Assembly (NCBI GenBank): GCA_038380435.1
Contig: JAWZYU010000013.1
Span: 10,739,901 to 10,803,900, forward strand
From: Ryuthela nishihirai
Lineage: Eukaryota > Arthropoda > Arachnida > Araneae > Heptathelidae
Direction: 5' to 3'
DNA: 64,000 nt
The notes beneath the pieces were generated by a model. That model searched no databases and was not told where the DNA came from. It was given only the letters and a program-made list of their open reading frames with translations. The translations under genes were made by a program, and so were the position numbers. The stretch's first letter is position 1. The number at the start of each line of letters is the position of its first letter. Of this stretch, positions 35,111-47,201 are shown piece by piece.

Positions 35111-36730
35111 CAGGTCTGCCCCCAGCTAAGGAGTAGCAGACGAGATTAGAACTACAAGGGAAGCTCGTCTCCTTTGAAGTCTTCACGCTCATCTGACTCG
35201 GGCTTAGGCACGTGAGGAGGTTGTCACGCACAGTTCACGCATTTGCACACTTTTGAAACTCACCCGTTGCGATGAGACGACGTTTCTGGGGCAACGGAGA
35301 GAGGTTCAGCAACGGGGCTTCTCTCGGATACAGATGAGAGGAATGGGAGCGGCAATGAAGCGAAGGAGAAAGGCAAGATGGAGTGAAAAAGATGAAAGAT
35401 CTCTGTTTATATAACAGTGGATGAAGAGTAATTATGATGGCAAAGATGACGCCTAGGAAAGATGGGGAAGAAAAAAAGCAACATTGGAAAGGGGAAAATA
35501 TGAGAATGAGTGGCGAGGAGCGAAATTCTCCTGGAGCGCTGGCATCGGCAGCAAATCTTAAAGGGTGGGCAGGGAGCGTTTTGCGCCATTTTTATCAAAA
35601 TATCTCAAGGTTAAAATTTTATCGCATATTCGACTATTTTTGCATATTTCTTTTCATTTTTCTTCATCATTTTTTCTTCCTGAAAAAAAAATGAGAAACT
35701 GAAATGAAATTGTTTTTAAGATTTATCAAAGTTTGCGCAATGTTTCTTTTGCCATCTTTGACCAAAAATTAGTGTTTTGCGAATAATATTCCCCAAAAAA
35801 GTATTTTGTTGACGTCTCAGCAACTGTGGATCGAAGTAGTCTCTCATATAAGGCTGTTGGAAAGAAATCAGACTCCAGATATGCGAAATCGTTTCAAGAG
35901 TGGACAATTGCTTCAAAGAGATGAAACAGAAATGCCATTAGAGATGCCACACAACAACCTATTTATTTTTGTGAAAAACCACACTGGCGTTCATTTTCGG
36001 AAAGATTACTGACTACTACATCTACCCCAGTGCATGTCCCCCCTCCCATCCCATCCCCTTTTGACTTTTTCGTTTATCATGAGCAGAAATGAACAAAAAT
36101 TTCAACCTTATCTAAACAGAGCTTTCATTTTTGCGTATCATGTAATAAACTCTATGAATATGAGAATTTTGATTCTCTTTTTGAGATCCTTTCTTAAAGG
36201 TTCAGATAAAAAGTCGAATATCATTATCGGAGGAGAGGTGTTGGAAAAGAATTTATAAAATTTCGCAAAAATTTCTTGTAATATCAGAAAATGATATACA
36301 TGATAAAAAATGTTAAACCTTTCCTTTAATCTTGATTCAGGGATATACCCATGATTTTCTTTGGGGGGGGGGGGGGGGGGCGGTCTGAGAATAAGACTTT
36401 AATAGAGTCTCCCAAATAGTAATATGTCTCACAGGACCGAAAGAAATGAAAAATTGAAATGGTTAAAATCATATTCTATATTCCATATGGAATAAAATTT
36501 TGCAGTTATCTTTTAAATCTATTTTTAGTATCGGACATGTACTATCAGACTAAATTTATACAAAGACAACTATTTTGGATCAAATCAGATAGACAAGTCA
36601 TGGATTTTGCATAAGACGATCAGATTTTCGGGGGGAGGCGGAATCCGCACCCCCTGATACTTCCCTGTCTCGATTAAACATAGGAAATAAACAGAAGAAA
36701 TGTACGATTTGTTAGGTGAAAAAATATTTT
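35111..36730. other. No gene seen; purine-rich patch, G-run
   Basis: Purine-rich sequence at about 35320-35560 (many GAAGA and GGAAA runs) could be a transcribed leader or simple low complexity. An 18-base G run lies at 36363-36380. The last 100 bp before the satellite shows no unit of the array. Confidence 0.4.
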
Positions 36731-39700
36731 CCTGAACCTTTCCTCGTCTCCATTCCTCTCCCAGAGGGAGGTCCATTTCACTCCCGTGGGCTTTCCTATT
36801 CCTGAACCTTTCCTCGTCTCCATCCCTCTCCCAGAGGGAGGTCCATTTCACTCACGTGGGCTTTCCTATTCCTGAACCTTTCCTCGTCTCCATTCCTCTC
36901 CCAGAGGGAGGTCCATTTCACTCCCGTGGGCTTTCCTATTCCTGAACCTTTCCTCGTCTCCATTCCTCTCCCAGAGGGAGGTCCATTTCACTCCCGTGGG
37001 CTTTCCTATTCCTGAACCTTTCCTCGTCTCCATTCCTCTCCCAGAGGGAGGTCCATTTCACTCCCGTGGGCTTTCCTATTCCTGAACCTTTCCTCGTCTC
37101 CATTCCTCTCCCAGAGGGAGGTCCATTTCACTCCCGTGGGCTTTCCTATTCCTGAACCTTTCCTCGTCTCCATTCCTCTCCCAGAGGGAGGTCCATTTCA
37201 CTCCCGTGGGCTTTCCTATTCTTGAACCTTTCCTCGTCTCCATTCCTCTCCCAGAGGGAGGTCCATTTCACTCCCGTGGGCTTTCCTATTCCTGAACCTT
37301 TCCTCGTCTCCATCCCTCTCCCAGAGGGAGGTCCATTTCACTCACGTGGGCTTTCCTATTCCTGAACCTTTCCTCGTCTCCATTCCTCTCCCAGAGGGAG
37401 GTCCATTTCACTCCCGTGGGCTTTCCTATTCCTGAACCTTTCCTCGTCTCCATTCCTCTCCCAGAGGGAGGTCCATTTCACTCCCGTGGGCTTTCCTATT
37501 CCTGAACCTTTCCTCGTCTCCATTCCTCTCCCAGAGGGAGGTCCATTTCACTCCCGTGGGCTTTCCTATTCCTGAACCTTTCCTCGTCTCCATTCCTCTC
37601 CCAGAGGGAGGTCCATTTCACTCCCGTGGGCTTTCCTATTCCTGAACCTTTCCTCGTCTCCATTCCTCTCCCAGAGGGAGGTCCATTTCACTCCCGTGGG
37701 CTTTCCTATTCTTGAACCTTTCCTCGTCTCCATTCCTCTCCCAGAGGGAGGTCCATTTCACTCCCGTGGGCTTTCCTATTCCTGAACCTTTCCTCGTCTC
37801 CATTCCTCTCCCAGAGGGAGGTCCATTTCACTCCCGTGGGCTTTCCTATTCCTGAACCTTTCCTCGTCTCCATTCCTCTCCCAGAGGGAGGTCCATTTCA
37901 CTCCCGTGGGCTTTCCTATTCCTGAACCTTTCCTCGTCTCCATTCCTCTCCCAGAGGGAGGTCCATTTCACTCCCGTGGGATTTCCTATTCCTGAACCTT
38001 TCCTCGTCTCCATTCCTCTCCCAGAGGGAGGTCCATTTCACTCACGTGGGCTTTCCTATTCCTGAACCTTTCCTCGTCTCCATTCCTCTCCCAGAGGGAG
38101 GTCCATTTCACTCCCGTGGGCTTTCCTATTCCTGAACCTTTCCTCGTCTCCATTCCTCTCCCAGAGGGAAGTCCATTTCACTCACGTGGGCTTTCCTATT
38201 CCTGAACCTTTCCTCGTCTCCATTCCTCTCCCAGAGGGAGGTCCATTTCACTCACGTGGGCTTTCCTATTCCTGAACCTTTCCTCGTCTCCATTCCTCTC
38301 CCAGAGGGAGGTCCATTTCACTCCCGTGGGCTTTCCTATTCCTGAACCTTTCCTCGTCTCCATTCCTCTCCCAGAGGGAGGTCCATTTCACTCCCGTGGG
38401 CTTTCCTATTCCTGAACCTTTCCTCGTCTCCATCCCTCTCCCAGAGGGAGGTCCATTTCACTCACGTGGGCTTTCCTATTCCTGAACCTTTCCTCGTCTC
38501 CATCCCTCTCCCAGAGGGAGGTCCATTTCACTCACGTGGGCTTTCCTATTCCTGAACCTTTCCTCGTCTCCATTCCTCTCCCAGAGGGAGGTCCATTTCA
38601 CTCCCGTGGGCTTTCCTATTCCTGAACCTTTCCTCGTCTCCATTCCTCTCCCAGAGGGAGGTCCATTTCACTCCCGTGGGCTTTCCTATTCCTGAACCTT
38701 TCCTCGTCTCCATTCCTCTCCCAGAGGGAGGTCCATTTCACTCCCGTGGGCTTTCCTATTCCTGAACCTTTCCTCGTCTCCATTCCTCTCCCAGAGGGAG
38801 GTCCATTTCACTCCCGTGGGCTTTCCTATTCTTGAACCTTTCCTCGTCTCCATTCCTCTCCCAGAGGGAGGTCCATTTCACTCCCGTGGGCTTTCCTATT
38901 CCTGAACCTTTCCTCGTCTCCATTCCTCTCCCAGAGGGAGGTCCATTTCACTCCCGTGGGCTTTCCTATTCCTGAACCTTTCCTCGTCTCCATTCCTCTC
39001 CCAGAGGGAGGTCCATTTCACTCCCGTGGGCTTTCCTATTCCTGAACCTTTCCTCGTCTCCATTCCTCTCCCAGAGGGAGGTCCATTTCACTCCCGTGGG
39101 ATTTCCTATTCCTGAACCTTTCCTCGTCTCCATTCCTCTCCCAGAGGGAGGTCCATTTCACTCACGTGGGCTTTCCTATTCCTGAACCTTTCCTCGTCTC
39201 CATTCCTCTCCCAGAGGGAGGTCCATTTCACTCCCGTGGGCTTTCCTATTCCTGAACCTTTCCTCGTCTCCATTCCTCTCCCAGAGGGAGGTCCATTTCA
39301 CTCCCGTGGGCTTTCCTATTCCTGAACCTTTCCTCGTCTCCATTCCTCTCCCAGAGGGAGGTCCATTTCACTCCCGTGGGCTTTCCTATTCCTGAACCTT
39401 TCCTCGTCTCCATTCCTCTCCCAGAGGGAGGTCCATTTCACTCCCGTGGGCTTTCCTATTCCTGAACCTTTCCTCGTCTCCATTCCTCTCCCAGAGGGAG
39501 GTCCATTTCACTCACGTGGGCTTTCCTATTCCTGAACCTTTCCTCGTCTCCATTCCTCTCCCAGAGGGAGGTCCATTTCACTCACGTGGGCTTTCCTATT
39601 CCTGAACCTTTCCTCGTCTTCATTCCTCTCCCAGAGGGAGGTCCATTTCACTCACGTGGGCTTTCCTATTCCTGAACCTTTCCTCGTCTCCATTCCTCTC

Positions 39701-42180
39701 CCAGAGGGAGGTCCATTTCACTCCCGTGGGCTTTCCTATTCCTGAACCTTTCCTCGTCTCCATTCCTCTCCCAGAGGAAGGTCCATTTCACTCCCGTTGG
39801 CTTTCCTATTCCTGAACCTTTCCTCGTCTACATTCCTCTCCCAGAGGGAGGTCCATTTCACTCACGTGGGCTTTCCTATTCCTGAACCTTTCCTCGTCTC
39901 CATTCCTCTCCCAGAGGGAGGTCCATTTCACTCCCGTGGGCTTTCCTATTACTGAACCTTTCCTCGTCTCCATTCCTCTCCCAGAGGGAGGTCCATTTCA
40001 CTCCCGTGGGCTTTCCTATTCCTGAACCTTTCCTCGTCTCCATTCCTCTCCCAGAGGGAGGTCCATTTCACTCCCGTGGGCTTTCCTATTCCTGAACCTT
40101 TCCTCGTCTCCATTCCTCTCCCAGAGGGAAGTCCATTTCACTCCCGTGGGCTTTCCTATTCCTGAACCTTTCCTCGTCTCCATTCCTCTCCCAGAGGGAG
40201 GTCCATTTCACTCACGTGGGCTTTCCTATTCCTGAACCTTTCCTCGTCTCCATTCCTCTCCCAGAGGGAAGTCCATTTCACTCACGTGGGCTTTCCTATT
40301 CCTGAACCTTTCCTCGTCTCCATTCCTCTCCCAGAGGGAGGTCCATTTCACTCACGTGGGCTTTCCTATTCCTGAACCTTTCCTCGTCTCCATTCCTCTC
40401 CCAGAGGGAGGTCCATTTCACTCCCGTGGGCTTTCCTATTCCTGAACCTTTCCTCGTCTCCATTCCTCTCCCAGAGGGAGGTCCATTTCACTCCCGTGGG
40501 CTTTCCTATTCCTGAACCTTTCCTCGTCTCCATTCCTCTCCCAGAGGGAGGTCCATTTCACTCCCGTGGGCTTTCCTATTCCTGAACCTTTCCTCGTCTC
40601 CATTCCTCTCCCAGAGGGAAGTCCATTTCACTCCCGTGGGCTTTCCTATTCCTGAACCTTTCCTCGTCTCCATTCCTCTCCCAGAGGGAGGTCCATTTCA
40701 CTCACGTGGGCTTTCCTATTCCTGAACCTTTCCTCGTCTCCATTCCTCTCCCAGAGGGAAGTCCATTTCACTCACGTGGGCTTTCCTATTCCTGAACCTT
40801 TCCTCGTCTCCATTCCTCTCCCAGAGGGAGGTCCATTTCACTCCCGTGGGCTTTCCTATTCCTGAACCTTTCCTCGTCTCCATTCCTCTCCCAGAGGGAG
40901 GTCCATTTCACTCCCGTGGGCTTTCCTATTCCTGAACCTTTCCTCGTCTCCATTCCTCTCCCAGAGGGAGGTCCATTTCACTCCCGTGGGCTTTCCTATT
41001 ACTGAACCTTTCCTCGTCTCCATTCCTCTCCCAGAGGGAAGTCCATTTCACTCCCGTGAGCTTTCCTATTCGTGAACCTTTCCTCGTCTCCATTCCTCTC
41101 CCAGAGGGAAGTCCATTTCACTCCCGTGAGCTTTCCTATTCCTGAACCTTTCCTCGTCTCCATTCCTCTCCCAGAGGGAGGTCCATTTCACTCCCGTGGG
41201 CTTTCCTATTCCTGAACCTTTCCTCGTCTCCATTCCTCTCCCAGAGGGAGGTCCATTTCACTCCCGTGGGCTTTCCTATTCCTGAACCTTTCCTCGTCTC
41301 CATTCCTCTCCCAGAGGGAGGTCCATTTCACTCCCGTGGGCTTTCCTATTCCTGAACCTTTCCTCGTCTCCATTCCTCTCCCAGAGGGAGGTCCATTTCA
41401 CTCACGTGGGCTTTCCTATTCCTGAACCTTTCCTCGTCTCCATTCCTCTCCCAGAGGGAGGTCCATTTCACTCCCGTGGGCTTTCCTATTCCTGAACCTT
41501 TCCTCGTCTCCATTCCTCTCCCAGAGGGAAGTCCATTTCACTCCCGTGAGCTTTCCTATTCGTGAACCTTTCCTCGTCTCCATTCCTCTCCCAGAGGGAA
41601 GTCCATTTCACTCCCGTGAGCTTTCCTATTCCTGAACCTTTCCTCGTCTCCATTCCTCTCCCAGAGGGAGGTCCATTTCACTCCCGTGGGCTTTCCTATT
41701 CCTGAACCTTTCCTCGTCTCCATTCCTCTCCCAGAGGGAGGTCCATTTCACTCCCGTGGGCTTTCCTATTCCTGAACCTTTCCTCGTCTCCATTCCTCTC
41801 CCAGAGGGAGGTCCATTTCACTCCCGTGGGCTTTCCTATTCCTGAACCTTTCCTCGTCTCCATTCCTCTCCCAGAGGGAGGTCCATTTCACTCACGTGGG
41901 CTTTCCTATTCCTGAACCTTTCCTCGTCTCCATTCCTCTCCCAGAGGGAGGTCCATTTCACTCCCGTGGGCTTTCCTATTCCTGAACCTTTCCTCGTCTC
42001 CATTCCTCTCCCAGAGGGAAGTCCATTTCACTCCCGTGAGCTTTCCTATTCGTGAACCTTTCCTCGTCTCCATTCCTCTCCCAGAGGGAAGTCCATTTCA
42101 CTCCCGTGAGCTTTCCTATTCCTGAACCTTTCCTCGTCTCCATTCCTCTCCCAGAGGGAAGTCCATTTCACTCCCGTGGG
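36731..42180. repeat. 70-bp satellite array: 77 full units plus 60 bp, with higher-order repeats
   Basis: The unit begins CCTGAACCTTTCCTCGTCTC, continues CATTCCTCTCCCAGAGGGAG and GTCCATTTCACTCCCGTGGG, and ends CTTTCCTATT. Every unit start falls exactly on a 70-bp lattice from 36731 to 42121; the last unit lacks the final 10 bp. Units differ at only a few positions, for example CTCCCGTGGG/CTCACGTGGG, GGGAG/GGGAA, GTGGG/GTGAG and CCTGAA/CTTGAA/CGTGAA. The unit is about 70% pyrimidine on the plus strand and contains a small hairpin (CTCCC-AGA-GGGAG). A minus-strand stop in CAGGAATAG is reached in every frame every third unit, so the array cannot encode a long protein. Confidence 0.98.
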
Positions 42181-42307
42181 CAACTATTCTCCCAACAGCT
42201 ATCCAGTGGTCCCAACTTTCTCTCAGCACTCGGGGTTCTTGTGACCTGGCCATTTAGCCCATTTGAGTGCAAACAAAGTGCCGCTCAGGGGTAAAACAAC
42301 CCAACCC
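42181..42307 (+). mobile_element. SINE family A, 3' fragment fused to the satellite
   Basis: Directly after the last satellite base the sequence reads TCTCCCAACAGCTATCCAGT, the block GTGACCTGGCCATTTAGCCC, and GTGCCGCTCAGGGGTAAAAC, then AACCC. This is the last third of SINE A including its tail. The 5' part is replaced by the satellite array. Confidence 0.9.
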
Positions 42308-44138
42308 TCTCCTCTTCCAGATTTCGGTTATTGAGAAACATTTTCCATTTGCGGTTTACAGATATTAATTTTCCTCTCCACAAGTGATGCTTTCGTATCC
42401 CGTGTGTGTTTGTAGCCTTTGTTCAGCCATGGCTGTTTATATTTTATGCATTGTTTATGTTTCACTTTAGATCTTTTGGCGGTGGTTATACGTCATTAAT
42501 TATATATTTCTTTGGCGGCCCACCCTTCCATTTCACTTCCCTATGTGGCTCTTCAGCTAAAGCGTTTGCCCAGGTCTCTTCTGAGCTATTTTAATGATGA
42601 GCATCATTCTCTTTTCAGATGTTCTCATTTTCCTTGGAAAATTCAATCAAAAGCTATTGCAATGCTCGCTACAAGCATGCGCCGGAGATCGTTCAGGCGA
42701 ATGGCGCCTTCACTTTCATGTTAACCCTTTTGCACCTGAATACGAGGAGCCGATTGAATGCATGCTAATAAAGAAAGCCATCTTTACAATAAGAGCACGA
42801 TTAAATGCATCTTAAAAACAATAAAGCTATGTATATAATAAGAGAGCAAGGGTGAAGTTTCTTAATGATAAAAACAAATATTTGCTAACTAAAATAAAAC
42901 TGGAACTGCATTTTTAACAACAAAAATCTGCATGCGATGTCGCGGAATAAAAATGCACTGGTATGGAGATTTTAATGGTTTTTATTATCTCCGATTTCTA
43001 AGTAACCCTTGTTTATATCTTTGCCTAATATGTAGAAATGTTGAAATATTGTTTTTTAAATTGAAAGAGAAAGCGGGATATCGCTAACGTAACATTTCGG
43101 ATTGTGCGATGAGAAATTGGCAAGCAAGGGAGAAAGCGACTTGGAAGGGGGGAACCACAACGGGGGAAGGAAAACTGAACAGATAGGTTCAAAATATTTT
43201 CTTGTTTCCCGTTGAATGTTTTCTAGTTTTTTAATCATTTCAATCGACGTTTTCGAAGTGGAAAACCAAGTAATTATTTTGCCATTAAGATAAAAAAAAA
43301 ACCTCGTTTTTATTTTAACTATCTGATTAGTGGAAAAGTACTTCTCTGTTAATGAGCATCGCCAGCATTAAAGTGGAAAGAAAAACTGCATGCCGTTTGC
43401 TGCGAATATGTCCAAACGGATTATTAATTTCCATTTGACAATTGAGATCACAATCTTTTCAAGATCCCTGGCAGATCGTATTCGTATTACCATTTCGCAA
43501 TTTAATAAACCTACTAAGAGCAATTTTATTCTTTAAAAGAGGAGACTGGTGTTCATTAAATCGATCACTCCCAAACTTGAGTAGAAAAACTGGATTTTTT
43601 TTTAAATTCCAATCAATTCGAATCACAAAATTTTCCCTGACGTTTTATATTTACATTCGGCTGTTCCCTCGCGTGCCCCAAAAACCATCCCAACCCTTTT
43701 TCTCTTAAATCACCTGAAGGAGTTCTTAAAGTGGTGGTTTACAAAGTGTGCGGAGATAGAGAACTTTTACAGGTAAATTGAATTGATCACAATTTTCAAA
43801 ATGTCAGAGGCCGATAATTTAATTTCATGCCTTGCTTCCAGAAACCGAATCTTTGCAGTTACAGGATCGCTCCGATGAATTAGAAGTTTTCTGCAGTCAT
43901 TGCAGCTCTCGAGAGATTTAAATATTCCATTGCAAACAGGAGCTCTTCGTTCTTCACGTTTTGTAACACTGTCACGTGCAATTGGAGTTGTTTTGCTGCA
44001 CCTCACGTTTCAACAATTGACATTCCTTGCCACTGCATAAACTCTTTCTGGGGCCACAGGGGGGGGGGGGGGGTGCAAGGATACAGACGCATGCGTAATG
44101 AAATCCTTGCTAAGCTGACTGATGAGGGGATGCCATTG
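42308..44138. other. No gene recognised; G-run
   Basis: Frames at 42406-42594, 42512-42724 and 43442-43708 carry no known motif. A G run of about 15 lies at 44059-44073, shortly before the mariner-like element. Confidence 0.4.
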
Positions 44139-45784
44139 TACAAGGTGTTTCCAAAAGGTCTAGTGAAACTTTGAGAATGTGTTCTGCTGCACATAGTGGA
44201 GAAAAAAGTTGAGCCGGAAACGCTTCCTTTCCGAGTTATAGCACATTTTGAGAGAACAAGTATGGCAGTCTGTCAAAAGGAACGATGCTAGGCAATTTTG
44301 CACCTCTGGAGTGTGCAAATGTTGGACCAAATGCCACCACTCCTGGGCGAGGTAATGCTGCATGAAGCGAGTCGGCAGTTGTTCTGGTAGTTACAGATAG
44401 TTGTTCCAAAATTACGTGTAAGTGAATCGGTAGTCTTATTGTTATCGTCAATCTGCGTGTTATTTGCGACCTCGACCATGAATAATGAGTTATCTAAAGC
44501 AGAAATGACACGACATTCATTTCATTTACGGACGAGCGAATGGCAACTGCAGCAAAGCTCGGTGTCTCTACAAGGAGAGCTTTGCCGCAACGACGATGGA
44601 TGCAGCCATCCATCGGCTTCTTCGAAAGACGGGATCCTTTTTCGTCCGTTACTGTATATTGAGGACGGGCCACACGTGTCCGAACATCTGATTTAGAGAA
44701 ACAGGTGCTGGACATAGTCACGGAAGATCCCGGACTAACACGAGAAAAGCAGCAGCAGCAGATGTAGGTTTTTTCATATTCAGCTGTCGTCAGGGTTAAC
44801 CCTACCCATTTCAAGTGCAGCGAGTTACAGCTGACTTTCATCCACGAATCATTTTTTCTCAATGGCTTCTGCAACATTGTATTGTACCTGGATTTCTCCA
44901 TTCTCTGCTTTTTGCCGATGAATCGCGAATTCGCAAGAGATGGCGTTATGAATTTTCGTAATGTTCTCTGCTGGGCACTGGAAGATCCTCACGAAATCAC
45001 CCACTCTCGGCATCGGCAGAGCTTTCATGGGAATCGTTTTGGCTGGCAATAATTGATAATTACCTGATCAGTCCATTTTTTCTTGCCAGCAGCACGCGCA
45101 TTTCTTGGAGGCGGAACCACCTGCATTGCGAGAAGGCAATCCATTAGCAACACCTCGTCGCGTGTGGCTCATGCATGATGCATCACCAACAGGTGGCCTT
45201 CCTGCTCCAGAACATCTCAATCGTAGCTATCCTGCCCATTGGATTGGTAGAGGTGGACTAACTGCATGACCTTCACGCTCTCCCTGCTTTAATCCGCTGG
45301 ATCTCTTTCTCTGGGGACACGTTAAGGTGGATGTTTACGCTACCACGGTTCCTAATACAGAAGATCACCGTGAACGGATCGTGGATGGTTGTCAAAGAAT
45401 TCAGAACACTCCGGGACTTTTCGAACCTGTTCTTGGATGTTTGTTTTCGAACGTGTTCACGTGAAAATGGAATTTTCGAACGTGTTCTACAGTCGATGAG
45501 AAGACGCCATGAGGCGCATATTGCTGGTCAGGGGCCCCATTTCGAACATTTTATCCGATGTAGATTTACATAATTGTTCTCATCGATCACTTACAGTGTG
45601 ATGTAATAATATAATAACTGGAATAAAAACTAATTAACTTCGCAGAATTTCTTACTATCCCTCTCACAGTGAGCTCTAAGAAGGGAAACGTTTCTGGCCC
45701 AGGGTGCGTAGGAATGTTTTGATCTCTATGCACAGCAGAACGCGTTTCCAGAGTTTGACATCACCTTTTGAGAACACCCAGTAT
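44139..45784 (+). mobile_element. Mariner-like DNA transposon with long TIRs
   Basis: The left end CAAGGTGTTTCCAAAAGGTC and the reverse complement of the right end CTGGGTGTTCTCAAAAGGTG pair. The similarity continues inward through GAAACTTTGAG/CAAACTCTGGA to GTTCTGCTG(C/T)(A/G)CATAG, so the TIRs reach at least about 60 bp; a further match is near GCC(G/A)GAAACG. TA dinucleotides stand at both ends. A decayed transposase lies between. The total length is about 1.65 kb. Confidence 0.85.
44478..45575 (+). pseudogene. Degenerate mariner-like transposase
   Basis: Pieces in different plus-strand frames match, in order, the DDE transposase type annotated in arthropods as mariner/Tc-like. The first catalytic motif LLFADESRIRKRWRYEF is at about 44905. 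DNYLISPFF is at about 45052. VWLMHDASPTG is at about 45163, where the usual H-D-G-A-P-x-H reads D-A-S-P-T-G, leaving the second Asp but not its neighbours. HLNRSYPAHWIGRGG is at about 45210-45255 and PLDLFLWGHVK at about 45292-45325. Frameshifts separate these blocks and stops are present. The minus-strand frame at 44494-44901 and the others here are shadows. Confidence 0.85.
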
Positions 45785-46789
45785 AAAGTTTTTAAACCCC
45801 TATGTTAAAGAATCTTTAGAAACGTTTATGCTCAGATACACTGGGGAACCTCAGGTGCGAACTTTATAATCAGATGCTCACGTATTTTTTAGAATTTTTT
45901 TTAAACCTTAAGCACAACGTTTCCATTCTTTGAATTTCTGTGTCTAAATGCTCTGTTGCTGTAGTACTCCAAAGCTACATTATAATATTCCGCATTTTTT
46001 GTGTGTATTTTCAGTGTATATTTGCACAAAGTTACACATTTTGTAGAAGTTTCATTCCCTGTTCCAGATATTAGTTTCTGCTCGTATGACTATGTTTACA
46101 TGACATGCTGTACGTATTCTTTTACGTTAGTGTTGAAATCATTCTACCTATGTTTTAAGGTTTCTGATGTTATTCCTAGGCAGTTTTTCTTTTTTTTTAA
46201 TAACGCTTTTGACGTTTTTAATAACTTTGAATACCGTTTTAAAAAGCCCTTTAAAAGTGAAAATTTGTAAACTGCCAAATATCTAAAACGAATATTGCCA
46301 GCGATCTATTTCTGGTAGAAATTTGAAATTTTGATGGCAACAGGTTCTCATTACCAACAATAATTTTCCCCCTTTGAACAAAGCAATTTTTTTGTTCTTT
46401 TAACAATTAAATAAAAAATTCCTTTTTTCATTAATCAGTCTTTTCATTTCTCTAATTCTCTCTGAAAATGAGCATTCCATCTTCGCCAGAAATGATCTTC
46501 TTCTTCTTCTAGTTCAACGAACCTTTTCGAGCTCGCGTGACAAAATTACAGAATGAAGAAAACGTTTCCTAGCTCGTGTTCCAACGTTACAGGAACACTT
46601 TAAAATGTTATTTGTACCAACTACAATTACACATCCGGTTATCACACAATACAAATTAAATAATACAAAACCTAAACATTTAAATGTAAGGATACAAAAT
46701 AGATTCCTCCATTATAAGAGGAACAAAAATTAAAGAGAAAAAGATTACAGTATTATAACTCAAATTATTAAATCAAAACTTGACAACCT
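45785..46789. other. No gene or repeat recognised
   Basis: AT-rich. The frame at 46001-46270 looks like a chance opening with poly-F and poly-N runs. Confidence 0.45.
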
Positions 46790-46800
46790 CCTACTCTTCT

Positions 46801-47190
46801 TGGGGCGTGGGTGGCTCAGTCGGTAGCGCGCCAGGCTCGTAATCTGTAGTTCCCAGGTTCGAATCCAAGCTGGGTCCGCGTTGAGATTTATCTCCGCAAA
46901 ATTTCCCCGTCCTGCCCACGGTCAGTAGGGGACACCGATGGGCTTGGAAAGGCCGCCGTCCGTCGGATGGGACGTTAAGCCGTGGCCCCGTGTACGGGAG
47001 AGCCATACCCTGTGCACGTTAAAGAACACGTTGGATGGCCTTGACGGGAGGCTACCATCTGTCTCCCAACAGCTGTTCCAGTGGGTCCCCTCCCCCAACC
47101 TTCTCTGAGCCTTCGGGGTCCATGTGACCTGGCCATTTAGCCCATGGTGTGCAAAAAAGTGCCGCTCAGAGGTAAAACAACCCAACCCAA
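46801..47190 (+). mobile_element. SINE family A, full-length copy with 11-bp TSD
   Basis: This 390-bp copy is nearly identical to the one at 11702-12090: the same A-box-like GTGGCTCAGTCGGTAGCGCG, B-box-like GGTTCGAATCC, body and (AACCC)n tail. The TSD CCTACTCTTCT lies at 46790-46800 and 47191-47201. The two intact copies differ by only a few substitutions and small indels. Confidence 0.95.
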
Positions 47191-47201
47191 CCTACTCTTC
47201 T

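Noticed and set aside
36585..36851. 88-codon minus-strand frame at the satellite edge
   Set aside because: Most of it is satellite sequence, in which each frame meets a stop every 210 bp. No protein likeness.
36731..42180. CRISPR-like array
   Set aside because: The 70-bp units are contiguous with no unique spacers, and the genome is eukaryotic. This is a satellite.
44494..44901. 135-codon minus-strand frame
   Set aside because: It is antisense to the decayed mariner-like transposase and has no independent support.
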